Assembly: GCF_022201045.2 (NCBI RefSeq)
Contig: NC_068556.1
Location: 3,698,001-3,762,000, forward strand
Source: Citrus sinensis
Lineage: Eukaryota; Streptophyta; Magnoliopsida; Sapindales; Rutaceae
Reading direction: 5' to 3'
DNA: 64,000 nucleotides
The position numbers and the translations under genes are program-made. Under the pieces are notes generated by a model. The model ran no database searches and was not told the origin of the DNA. It worked only from the letters and a program-made list of their open reading frames with translations. This document shows, piece by piece, positions 25,527-37,604 of the stretch (positions within the stretch are counted from its first letter, which is position 1; every line of letters begins with the position of its first letter).

Positions 25527-27270
25527 GTCATCGGGACCATCCAACCAGATCAATTTTTTTTAAAATTTTTTTCTTTTCCCCTCTGTATTGTACCCTATTA
25601 GGGTTTTTATTCTGGCTTGTCTTTTTTCTTTTCCGGAAATGAATTTAAATTGAGAAAAAGTTTTAAAAAGGCAAAAAGAGTTTGGTTCTGATGTTTACCG
25701 TAACAATAAGTCCGCAAGGAGTACACCACTCACTTCGCGCCACGTCATTGAAAGAGATATGATTCTATTGACATGTGACAGACCGTGTATTTGTGGCACA
25801 GAAACGCTGATCACGAGAAACGCTAATTAGGGAAGAATCGATATCAAATTAGAAAGTGAATATACAGATTACAGGCCCCAATATTTCAAGAATAGGTAGG
25901 CGAGCGCCGCTGTTGCGGCTCCTTTCACAAAATCATTGTTATCACGAACAAGATTTTGAAATGTAATCTCCTGACTCCATAATAAGAGAGTGTGAAAAAT
26001 GATTAATAAGCCACGTCGTATAAATTAAAAGATCTTTAATTAGAAGCTATTTAAATGAACGAGATTAGAGAAAAATCTTGACTCCGGTCTAACCACAAAA
26101 TAAGTAAAAAAGAAAAAAAATTCTACAAATAACATTAATAAAGTAGAGAAAATTTTTTAAAATAGACAAAACTATTAAAAAAAAGAAAAGAAAAGAGAAA
26201 ACTATCACAAAAATGAGAAAGAGAAAACTAATTTTATGAAAAACAATCATTTTATTATTAAACGCGAGCTACGAGTAAAAGAGAACTTCTTTTAAGAGTA
26301 TTAATACCGTCACATGAATTATAAATACATGAATGTAATGTATTAAAACATCAATAATTCCTAATGAAATAAGTAACAAAATAATTTTATGAGGATAAGG
26401 TTGAAGTCTTTTTTGTTAGTAAATATTAAAAATGCTAATAAAATTACTGATACCACATAATTAACAAATATTGATGTTAACGCCGAGTGCTCATTGAGTA
26501 ATTAACTATATTTTTAATGAAATGGATAGAATCATTTGGGATTTAAAGAAATTTGCAGCGAAAGAGCCAATTCACTGGGTAATAATAACTAACGTAAACA
26601 TCTAAATTAAATAAAATTAAAATAGCAAGCTGGCAACAAATCCAGATCATGGTTTTTAATATAAAAATCAATGTGCTAGGCCTTCTAGGCCTATCCGAAG
26701 TGGGCCCGGATCCAGCACTTTTCACTTTCCCTTTTCCTAAAAGTCGCTGTACTTCTCAGGAATCCCTATATGAGCATAAGCCCAATCCCTTCTTTCTTCT
26801 TATCGAATTTGTTCGATTCCCTCTCTTTTTTAACAATCTTGTATATGCTTTCACAATTTTGCAAATATCCTAAAAGAATTCACCTTTTTTTTTCATTTTC
26901 CACATCGATTCAGCTACTAAGCTCCAACTTTTGACTGAATTGTGTGTATGTTGAGCTTTGTAAGTTGGTAGAGATTTTTAGTGAAAGAGCCGATTTGGTT
27001 ATCTGGGTTTGTGAAATTTTGATTTTTTTTTATGGTAAGTTTTTGTTTTGGAGGCTTGAGTAGATTCTGTGTTGTTTAAAGATTTGAGTCTTGATATTTA
27101 CAAAGAACTGATTTTGATTTCTGGGTATGTTGAATTGTGAGTTTCTACTGGTGGGTTTTAGATTCCTAGGTGACTTTCATGGGATTTGTTAGTGAATTTG
27201 ATGTGAAGCAAGTTGTTTCATTTTGGGTTAGTTTTTGAGTTCTGTTTAGAATAGATAGGTTGAAAAAAAA
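25527..27270. other. Divergent intergenic region and ELF3 5' leader
   Basis: It separates the minus-strand exonuclease-KH gene from plus-strand ELF3, so it holds both promoters. ELF3 family genes have a long 5' leader; the T-rich sequence from about 26,880 probably belongs to it, with a possible leader intron donor at 27032 (TGGTAAGTTTT). No protein-coding gene recognised. Confidence 0.45.
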
Positions 27271-30200
27271 ATGAAGAGAGGAAAAGATGATGAAAAGATC
27301 ATGGGACCAATGTTCCCTAGATTACATGTTAATGATACTGAGAAAGGAGGACCAAGAGCACCGCCTAGGAACAAGATGGCCCTTTATGAACAGCTCAGTA
27401 TCCCTACTCAGAGGTTTAGTACCGGTGTTTTGCCTCTGAATCCATCAAACAGTAGCAGTTTGGTTCCTCCAGTTTCTTCAAGCCAGGTACCTTCAACAAC
27501 TTCTGTAACTGATTTGTTAGAGATAGGTGAAAAGTTCACGAGTGATCTTCTAGGTCTTTTGTTGATAAAGTATTGCCAATGTTGATAATCTAAAGGGTAC
27601 TATTATGTATTGTTGTATTGGCTCAGTTGAATTATGATGAAAAAAACTAATTATTTTGTTTTTTCCTATTGTGATGGAAGCTTCTTGTTTAAGTAGATCT
27701 TAATACGGTCATCAAGTGTTTGACTTTGATGTTGGCTTTTCAAGTGTTAGTGATCTTATGTACTCCCAGGGGAATTGAAAGATTCATTCGTTGCAGCTAG
27801 TCATTTCTGATTTTTGTCTTATTGGTGGGTGGCCAGTGGCCTTCTGACTGTTTGTGCACTTGTTTTTGTTTACATGTGAGGAAAACTTCATTTTTACCTA
27901 TGTTAATTGGTGATACACATATGATACTTCTGATTAATGTGAGTAAATTATGTCTGTGTGTATGAGTGTGTGCTTTCTATGTATGAGTATCTATGAGGGA
28001 CCAGCTTCATTGCAGTTATATAAATGATTGTTGTATTTGCAGGGGAATGGCCTTGAAAGAAATTTGCTTTTCGCACATTCTGTACATCCTTCAACACCCA
28101 CTCATTTGGATGAGAAGTGTCATTCTGACCAGCCTGCTGGAGCCACTTTGAACACTCATTTGCAACATCATGAGCAGAGTAAGAAAGTAAGTGAGGAGGA
28201 TGATTTTGCAGTTCCTATATTCGATCAGGCAGGGATGGGACAATGTCATGGTAAATCTCAAAGTGATGTTGATAAGGGAAACCTCTCTCCCTTTAACCCG
28301 TCTAATACCCGTAAGTCTACAAAATTCCAAAATGCTTGCGATAAGAATCCAAAACGAAGTAGCTCCTCTAGTATCAGTTTGAGACAACAGGGAGGACACG
28401 TTTGTCAAGAGAACCCAAAGATTTGCATCTCAATTGGAAACTTTCCTGCAAAATCTTCTGTGAATTTATCAATTAGAGAAAAGATTGATGGGATTGTGAA
28501 GGAAGTAAGTGCATCTCCTAATCAAGAATATAGAGAAATCTCAGGATCTGATTTTAGCAGAATAAATGATAGTGATGCTTCTTTACGACTGGAGTCTGGA
28601 GCTGGCTTGCCACCAAATGGCTGTTGTCGTTATGATGATGTTGACTCCACTGGGGATTTTCAGAAGGAAGTTGTTCTCCAGCCTAGAGGTGACACTCATT
28701 CAACAGAAGACTGTGGCCATCGAAGTGGGCTTCATAATGACAGCAGATACCATGTAGACAAGACTTGTGGGTCACTGCAGTTGGGAAGTGGAGATAAAAG
28801 TGACGATGTCTCTGAAACCTCCATGGTGGATTCTATGTCAGGCGTGGATATGTCTCCTGATGATGTTGTTGGAATAATAGGTCATAAACATTTCTGGAAA
28901 GCAAGAAGAGCAATTGTCAAGTAAGTATCTGGTGCTTATTAATAGCTTCTTATCCTGTTTTCTTCTTCATGGCTCTGAATTTGGGACTTGAAATCGTCCT
29001 AATGCACCATTGTATGTTGTATAAGCAGTGGATATACCATATCTGTTAGATGATATTATATCTGTATTTTATGCAAATGTAAGGATGCTGGTATGCCATA
29101 GGAAACTAAGGGGTGGAGTAGTGAGGTTTTATGGGACGTGTATAATCTTATTTGGCTGTGACAAGTCGAAATGGGATGGACCCACAATTCATTTCCTTAA
29201 TTTTTTCAGTACTTTTAGAGTTTTTGTTTTCATGCTAGACTCATTGTTCTTTTTATGGACGCAAGTAATTTGCAGTGGCAGCCTCTTCTCAATTTTCTTT
29301 TTGAGATCCACTGGCATGAGTTTGCTTGTGGTCTGGGGCTGGGCCTACTATTGACTTCAGGATGATTGTAATAGATTTTTCTTTTAGAAACTTTGACAGT
29401 TTCTTAGTTTGTCTAATATGGTGTAAATTTCAGAATATGAGAATTTCTTTATTGGAGAAGAGATGCTCATTGTAGTATTTTCACAGTATAAAGCTACACT
29501 TGTGAATTAAGAGTTGTACTTGTGACTTTGAGGGAGGGAAGGTTTATGGTGTGGAGTTCCGGGATTCCTCGTAAGTGACCCCTTTTTTGTTCAAAGGCCC
29601 TCAATAATGTTTTAACAATGGATCATCTTACAGCAGGGAAATGGACAATCCTAATCGAGGTATGCAAGGAGGCCCTGAGACAGTGGATCATTTCACTTTT
29701 GTTTGTTGTCTTGCATCTGCTTTTCGCATATCTTCCTGTCTCGGTGTGGCGTTGCTTTCTTTTCCCTGTGATCCTGGGAGTTTATCTATCCACAGCACTT
29801 GGGGGCTTGGAGCAGGAAAGGAAATATCGCTGGAGGATGATCCCTGAAGCTTATGTTGGGTGGATCTCTGAGAAACGGGATAATTTTTTACAGTACTTGG
29901 AGGCGAATGGGATGTTTCATTTGATGTCTTAGTATTTTTATGTTGGAAGATATTGTGGGGTTGTGATTCGCAGTCTTTTGTGCAATGTGTTTATGATATA
30001 TGTTAGGCGTGTACAGTTTGTATGTGTTATACACGTTTTCATTATTTCGAACAGAAAATTTATGCTTCATCTCTTCAAGTAGATGCAAAATGTACGTATC
30101 TCCATTCTGAATCATTATCTTGCATGTATTTTCTTATTCCTTCTTATTCCTTTCTATTGTAAAATCAAGGTGATGTCTAGTACTGCTTCTAGTTATTTGT

Positions 30201-32005
30201 ACATCTTTGTAGTTATTAATAGAGTTCTCCACTTCACTCGCTTTTCCCAAGGGAGAAAATGTACAAGTTTTGAAATGAAAAATTCCGGTCTTCTGCTGGT
30301 GGTATTTATTACTGAAATTTTGCCAAGTGATTCTTGTTTAGGAACTTGTTACAATTGTGTGTATCGTAGTCTTTGACCATATTCTCCTTTTTTTTTTTTG
30401 TCTCTGACTTTATTGGAGTGCACTAGGATTGCTAGAGTATGATTGTAATTAGAGAGCTAGGGAGAGATTTTAGGCTTCTTTGACACTTGTAGGTGCGTGA
30501 GGCTAGCTGTATCTACAATGGGCGTTGGATAAAAAGTGTGGTTATGGTCTAAAAAGTTTGTACTTGGTGAAATTTTTTGTTGGATATTGTAATTTTAAAG
30601 CCAACCCAAATAACATCTTGCATTTGCATGTATGCAAGTTGTTTTGTTCTGCATGCTACAGCCTTCATAATTATGGTATATGATATCTGATCGCATGTGG
30701 ATGTCCATTGGATTCTTGTTAGTCCTATCTCTGTGCTGTGTTTGTTAAACTCCTTTAATGATTTCTATGGAATTTGGTTCTTGATGCAACTCCTGTTACT
30801 GTATACAGTCAGCAAAGAGTGTTTGCAGTTCAAGTATTTGAGTTGCATAGACTAATCAAGGTAAGGATGTCTTAACTCTGTGAAGTAGCTTATACTTCTC
30901 CTGGCAAGGGCTGCAGACTCTCTTGCCTTTATTTTTTTCCTGTTGAAAGGAAATTAAATTAATCTGTGTATTCAAACAGGTCCAACAACTGATTGCTGAA
31001 TCACCAGACGTTTTGCTTGAAGAGAGCGCCTGTCTTGGCAAACCATCTTTGAAGGCCTCTCCTGCTAAAAAACTTCCATTGGAGTATGTTGTAAAACCAC
31101 TGCCACACAGTGTTAAGCGCAAAGTTGATTCTGAGAAGCCTAACCATAAGATAGAATCCTCTGCGGAAAATGCTGTAGGGAAGACGTCTCTTTCTTCTGT
31201 GAAAAATGGTAGTCAGCCTTCAAATTATGGGCCTTACTGTGCAAACCAACCTCCACCAATGGAAGCCACCAATTCCAGAATGGCTCATTGGTGTTTTCAT
31301 CAATCGCCTGGGCAGCAGTGGTTGATTCCTGTTATGTCCCCTTCGGAGGGGCTTATATACAAGCCATATCCTGGACCTGGATTTATGGGAACAGTTTGCG
31401 GGGGAGGATGTTCACCTTTTGGCCCAGCACCTCTGACAGGTAATTTTATGCATCCAGACTATGGGATTACATCACCTATTCCTCTTCAAGGAAATGGGGT
31501 TATGCCTGGTGCTCATCTAGTTGGTCATGGTTACTTCCCACCTTATGGCATGCCAGTTATGAACCCATCGGTCTCAGGTTCAGCTGCTGAACAAAAGAAT
31601 CAGTTTGCTGTGCCAGGTTCGCGTGATCAATTCTCTCAAGGAGATGCTAATTTTTACATGCCACAAGAGAGCTCCTGTAATGTACCAGCCCAGAAGAATG
31701 GAGCTGTTCCACCAGTAAGGCAGTTTCAGGCATCTAAAGACACAGAGTTACAAGGAAGTACGGCAAGTAGTCCAGGTGAGAGAGTGCGAGGTGATGGGAT
31801 GGGTCATGCTGCTGAAGGTACAGATGCACTTCAACTTTCTACCGTGTCTCCAGTTGTTCAGGAGGCGGCCCCTCAGCCTCATGATGCAGACCAGCCAACA
31901 AAAGTGATCAAAGTTGTGCCTCACAATCCTAGATCAGCTACTGAATCTGTGGCTCGAATTTTCCAGTCTATACAAGAAGAGAGGAAACAGTATGACTCAA
32001 TTTAG
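27271..32005 (+). CDS. ELF3: EARLY FLOWERING 3, evening complex scaffold
   Basis: Four exons, 27271-27486, 28043-28920, 30809-30860 and 30980-32005, encode 723 residues (Arabidopsis ELF3 is about 695), with the same four-exon layout. Conserved blocks: the N-terminus [20 protein letters not shown] with [20 protein letters not shown]; the central block around residues 340-400, [20 protein letters not shown] and [20 protein letters not shown]; and the C-terminus [20 protein letters not shown] ending [12 protein letters not shown]3 is a nuclear scaffold that joins ELF4 to the LUX transcription factor and represses growth and flowering genes at night; it also interacts with phytochrome B. Residues of the last exon form a Pro/Gly/Ser/Gln-rich, prion-like segment without a long polyglutamine run. 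The second intron is large (28921-30808). The complete frame argues for a functional gene. Confidence 0.95.
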
Positions 32006-32285
32006 CTTTTTTACATCAAATAAATTCTGGCTGGTTAAATTCTGCGATTCTCTTTCGGAGTGTTGCTTGGTCCTTCCCTGCTCTCCTTTTTTGGCGTGAT
32101 ATGTTGTATTTTCTCTTATGGATTGTGATTATAATTCTTATTCATATGTAGGTATCTCTAGAAGGATACAGGAAGTCTGTATAGTATGAAAATATTTTTG
32201 TGTTTAAGATTATTCCTAGGCAGAGGGATAGATCTCTCCATAAGGGAAGGGGACGACAGTTTTTCCACTAACAAAACTGGGGTCC

Positions 32286-32421
32286 GGCTATGTTGCAACT
32301 GTAGTACCGTGCCACAGTTGCAATCAGCCATTGGATCCACTTGGATGAGGGTTGCAACAGTGGATCCAAGTGGATCTAATGGGTTGCAATTGTGGCACGG
32401 CACCACAGTTGCAGCATAGCC
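32286..32421. mobile_element. Foldback MITE, 136 bp, downstream of ELF3
   Basis: The left arm starts GGCTATGTTGCAACTGTAGT and the right arm ends as its inverted copy (reverse complement GGCTATGCTGCAACTGTGGT). The arms stay paired for about 60 bp, through CCGTGCCACA and GGATCCACTTGGAT. It sits about 280 bp after the ELF3 stop codon, in or just beyond its 3' UTR. Relative of 6876-7000. Confidence 0.8.
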
Positions 32422-32926
32422 AAGTCCACAAAACTGACTTCCCTCGTATGTTGTAGGCTTGTCACATCTGTAGCAATACAAACACTTATCATGAACTGAG
32501 CCTTTACTATGCTGTGCTATTGGAATTTCTTGACAAATTTATTTAACTGCAGGCGTAAGCATGTCACATTAATTACCAAATATTTTTATATATGTTATTG
32601 GCATTCATACCAAGCTGCAAAACTACCATAATAAAAGAAACTGCCCCGGTCTTTTTTTTCTCCTCCTTGTAGACTCAAACAAAAAAAAGCATGGCATCCA
32701 GACCGCCTTGTTTTTAATGTGTGCCCATTTTTGCTGGAATGTGTAGACTCTACACCCCCAGACCACCCTGTTGGCTGTGTCTGCCAGTTTTGTGAAAATT
32801 GTAGTTGGGCGGTATCCGATGCTTACACCTTATATCTTAACCACGAACTTCTCGAGCCTATATCCTGAAACATTTGCTAATTTTTTTGAGCATGCAATTG
32901 AATGGCGTAAAGCATGAGTAAATTAC
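32422..32926. other. Intergenic between ELF3 and the neprosin array
   Basis: No gene seen. The last neprosin exon (expected here for the broken copy next door) was looked for and not found. Convergent 3' ends meet in this stretch. Confidence 0.45.
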
Positions 32927-34435
32927 CTTGTAAATCGCAATAAAAACTTCATATTGGTGGTTGTAATCACCATCTTCAGAAACAGGCTCTAGTACACAGC
33001 CAAGATACTGTGTACTGGACACTTGAACGAAACCAAAGCATTTGAGATCATGGTAACCTGTTTTGCTGAATTTATCTTTCTGAATTTGACATACAATATG
33101 GAAAATTAACATGCATGTTAAGCAAAAACATTGACAATTTATATGATTAAGAGAATCTATGATAATTAAAGCTCACTGTCAAAAATGCAACTAGCCGTGA
33201 AAGGTTGTTTCCATATAGTGTTGGATTCACCTAAAAACGCGAAAAAAATATACCCATAAACAGTCAATTAGACTATGATCAAAATAATAAGAGCGACGAA
33301 ATATGCTCCAAGTTCTGGTTCAATATTTCTATGATGACAATGCTATATTTGCTGCAGGATTTGAGCAAAAATAAAAACAGCAAAGATATGATTATGCTGT
33401 CAATAATATCCTGCAAGATTGTAGGAACAATTTGTTTTTGAATTTATGATATCAGATATATGTTAAAGATATGTAGGCAGATTTTTTGGCTTTGTTTGTT
33501 TCTTTTCTTTGAATAAATTCAGATACTGCAACAATGAATGACATGCAATTAACAGCCCCAATTTCTCTGTGTTCTGTTCTCTTTGTTTAAAATCAACATT
33601 CTACATATTTAATCATATCCAGTTTGGAAGAGCATGTATCAAAGGTTCCATATGCGTAAAATGTATACGTTGAAGCCATGAATGCATATCCATCCAGCAT
33701 CAGCAATATTTAAGTCTGCATCAACGAAAATGATTAGCAGAATGTGAAAAGTATTATAGGCGGCATTATTCATTGTTACATGTTATATTTAACCTCATAT
33801 TCATTGCTGTTAAAGCCGAATCCATAGGTGGCACTTCTGCTTGATCGAGTGTCCATAAGATTACCATCTGGCGAGTTCTTAAAATGGTGACTGTTCCTTC
33901 TGGACAGTCGACTGCCTTGAGTTGAATAAGCTGTGTGTGGGAATTTTTGGAGGCCATAGATTTCTTTTGTTCTGGGTGTGAAGTAGGCTTCATCTGTTAA
34001 TTACTCTAAGGGAAATCAGAAACAAGAGCATTTACCGAGTACTAGTCACTTGAAATAATAGCAATTTCGAAGGGGTTTACCATATGTGCTTATAAATTTG
34101 CACCAAGTACTTATAAAACCAAGAAACCTGTATCTTGTGATTCTTGAGAAGAGGATGATTAAAAGCCGGTTGTTTGTAGATGTCAATGCAGTCGACACTA
34201 ACCCCATTTTCGAGAAGCAAATACATCCCTATGAAATCATCCTACCAAATGAATTGAGAAAAAAGTTATGGTAATCACAACCTGAAATGGTTTTAAAAGC
34301 ATGTTTATGCTTGATAAGCTTCTCTTTGTTTTTTATCATTGCAGTTTTCTCTTTAGCAAATCCATGAATCAACATGAGACCGGTGATAACTAGAGTCAAA
34401 TGCAAGCAACAGTGGATTGAAATAGTGGCAGCCAT
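32927..34435 (-). pseudogene. Neprosin-domain gene, broken copy (copy E)
   Basis: Recognisable exons in transcription order: exon 1 34435-34282 (MAATISIHCC signal-peptide-like start), exon 2 34228-34128 (CIDIYKQPAFNHPLLKNHKI), exon 3 from 33993 (MKPTSHPEQK, then DCPEGTVTILRT, stop at 33766-33768), exon 5 33230-33177 (VNPTLYGNN) and exon 6 33079-32927 (KTGYHDLKCFGFVQVSS). The exon that should carry the first catalytic glutamate (exon 4) and the last exon with the WGG-E motif were not found. Exon 3 also changes reading frame after the CPEGT motif. The copy belongs to a more diverged subgroup than its neighbours and is probably non-functional, although an unrecognised splice form cannot be excluded. 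Confidence 0.75.
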
Positions 34436-34751
34436 TGCAAATTCAAATCACTCACCTATTGCTAACGAAACCTTATTGATTTACTTTGACTATTCAGATT
34501 CCTCTAAGTGGGGATTATTTTTATATATGGAAATACAGCAGGGGTCATTGAGAAAGCACCATTTTTATTCTTCTCTTCATATGGCAGAACTTCCTTTTCT
34601 TCCCACAAAATCAATCCATTCAACATGACTTTAGATGTTCTCATTGATACAAGGAAGAAAACAGATCACAACTTTCTTGCAAATAATTAACTTCCGCGAT
34701 TAGCAAGATTGCACTGCAATATTTCGTTTCATTTTCATTCTTATCCTCACA

Positions 34752-36809
34752 TTACATACAGTGAGGATTTTGACCAGGCCCTCCAAAGAAGAATACAGGT
34801 TCAACAGTATATCCTTGAATTAAATTATATGCATCATAGCAATCTTCTTCATCAGCCCAAGTGCCTACCCATTGCGGGTACTTGAGCTGGAGAGAATAAT
34901 CAATGATTCTAATATGGTCAATGTAACACGCTGATCCGTAGAGCGAACTTGCAAATGATCCGCTGCCCATAGCAGTCTTGGTGTGTGGAGTTTTCTTCAC
35001 ATTTGGACTGTAGACTTGCCCTCCCCATTCAACAAAGATTGCACTTTGCTTCAGGTAATCAAAGAGAGCTCCAGGCCAGTACCCAATAACAGCATCGCCA
35101 TACGTTAACCACCAATTTCCTGTTTGAGGGTCCTGGAATCAATAAAAATGGACTTCATTAAATATTTACTGCTGATTTATAACTTCAAACAATCAACTTA
35201 ACCAAGAAAAAGCAGATATAAATTGTTACCCTGGACATGGCAATGGGAATGTAATACTGGGGTCCGGCAGTACTAGACCAAGGACTAATGGATGCACCAA
35301 GGGCAATCTGAGTGCCTGTTTGCACAAAACCAGTGCAGGTCAGGTCGAAGCAACCGGTTGATTTGTAAGCATCCCTCTAAAAAAATTGAGATAGACATGG
35401 AACAAATTAGCTACTGTACTTGCAATCCAAAGTAGTTTAGAGAAGCTTTAGTAGAAAATATACTTACAGTCCAGTATGCAAAAAATCGTGGGAGTTTATC
35501 ACCATATAACTTGGGATTTATCTGAATATAGAGATTATAGTAAAGTTAGAGAAAAATATAAAGATGCTAAATTGTTAGCATTGACTGTTTTGTGAAGCAT
35601 GCTTTGGGTAGTTGTACAGACCATCCATCCTGACTCCACACTTTCAAAATTGTCACCAGGCCCACCCTTAAGCCAGATTTGAGCAGTGGTATAATCTTCT
35701 GTTGATTCAACGTTTGGACACCAGACATTTATATTTGCTTGAGCTCCTATGTAATTGTATCCTACTGTAAGCAGGACTGCAGCCTGGTACATGAAGTGCC
35801 GTCAAGAAAATTAAGAGAAGTTAAACAATGGAAATTAATTACGGGCGTGAAAAAGCTCTAGCTGCTCACTGAACGGTTAACCAGACGATCAAGATTGACT
35901 GTCTTGCTGTTTAGAGACACAAATTTGCTGTGTTTAGCATCTGTTTTGTTGGCTGCATAGGAAATTTCTGGGAATTTTCTCCCAAACTGCTCAAGAGAAG
36001 CTGCTGTCAATAAGTCTTGTCTTCGAATTCTTCGAATTGGAACAGTTCCATTCGGACAACTTCCACTCTTTTGCCAAGTTTGGACTGCTACTGGTCTAAA
36101 AGACTCATTTCTTCTATCCAATTTCCCAGATGGTATATTAAAACTGGGCCTCAGCTGTATATAACATGAAGCAAAGACAAGTGAGAAAATAACCAAAGTT
36201 CTTGCAAGTGCAAAATTCTTTGTATTTTTGATAGAAAGGGAACTTTCTACCTTTGGTTCTTTTCACCAGTGGCTCGGAAATTGAAAAATGAATTGATCGA
36301 TGTACCTGAATCGTGTGGTTCTTCAATGCTGGATAATCAAACGCAGGCTGTTTGTAGATATCAACACAGTCGATAATATCTCCATCTTCACTCTACAGGA
36401 GGAACCATCACATTATGTTATTAAAGAACTCATCACTTTATGGAAGAAAATGGCTACCGTATATGCTATTCTTTCACTATCTTAATAACAAAAACTGCCC
36501 AGCAACGCTCTATTAAACATTTGACAAGCCAGTGGGATTTTTAAATACTATAAGTTTAAGAAGAAAAACCACCCTTAATCACTTTTGGACTCATTGATAC
36601 AACTTTGGCCTCCCAAGTTTAGAACTTGATAAGATCTAAATATTTATTGTATGCCATACCTTGATACTTTTTACTGCTGGCTTGTTGATAAGCTTCAACT
36701 TCTTGTCAATTTCAGAAAGGGTTTCTCTAGCTTTAGCATTCACTTTTACTCCGTTACTCAAACTAGATGCAGCCACTATAAACAAAAGCACACAGACTGT
36801 TTTCTCCAT
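34752..36809 (-). CDS. Neprosin-domain secreted protein (copy A), Glu-to-Gln at catalytic site
   Basis: Seven exons: 36809-36660, 36392-36306, 36154-35870, 35783-35622, 35521-35468, 35376-35230, 35132-34752; 421 residues. An N-terminal signal peptide (MEKTVCVLLFIVAASS) is followed by the neprosin activation region ([32 protein letters not shown]) and the neprosin (DUF239) domain: YIGAQANINVW, NFESVESGW, STGCFDLTCTGFVQ, GNWWL, IGYWPGALF and the C-terminal [10 protein letters not shown]. Neprosin from pitcher plants is a secreted proline-specific endopeptidase using two glutamates. Here the first is kept (about E224), but the WGG-E-V motif reads WGGQV (Q334; codon at 35016-35018). Peptidase activity is therefore doubtful. 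Substrate and role are unknown; the domain family is large in plants. Confidence 0.88.
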
Positions 36810-37604
36810 ATGTGCTTTCTCACAAAAGCCAACAGGACTTGTAGGAAAATCCCAGATGACGAAGATATTGTAAAGCTAAATTATCATCTTCAAGGTGCAA
36901 TTAAATAATCATTGGTGTTCAAACACCCTGCTTCAAGTTATTGGAAAGTCGATTAATCTTTTAATTCTGTTTCCATTTCAAGTTGGTTCTAGCAAAGTTC
37001 CAGGCAAGTTATTTAATAAGGTAGCCTAATCCAAACAAAAGCAGTGGATTTTCTTTTTCTTTTTCTAAAAATGGAAGACAAATTTGTCTATTCAGGAAGA
37101 ATTCCCAGACAGATCTTAAAACTTACTCCTTAATATATGTTGTGATAAGAGAATTGTTAGTGCGAATACACCTATAGCGGATAGGATCCTCTCCTCATGT
37201 TAGTTTTCACCTTAGCAATCTTATGCCCCGTGTACATTATCAGTCAGGTACCTGTAAATCTCCATAGCTAACATATTATCTGTAAAGAATAGCTATCTTT
37301 CAGTTCATTCCCATCTGTTGTATCTGTAAATCTCTAAAGCTAACATACTTAAGCAATTCCATTCATACTTTGCACCTTCGGATTGCCAACTGATTACTAG
37401 TTAAAAATACTTTGGATTTCACAGCTTATGATGGATCCGTTTTGGGCATATCAGCTCCATTAATCTTCACAGCAACATCATGAAGGGAGCGGATACGTTG
37501 ATGTTTTTCACCAATTGGATGTACAGTAACAGATAAGGAGCTGTGAAAATCACTATGTTATATTACACTGATTTCATTATGCTTGTTGCTTTAATTCATA
37601 ATTC

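Noticed and set aside
29618-29932. 104-codon ORF inside ELF3 intron 2
   Set aside because: It lies within a clear intron on the same strand, has no family signature and no independent promoter evidence.
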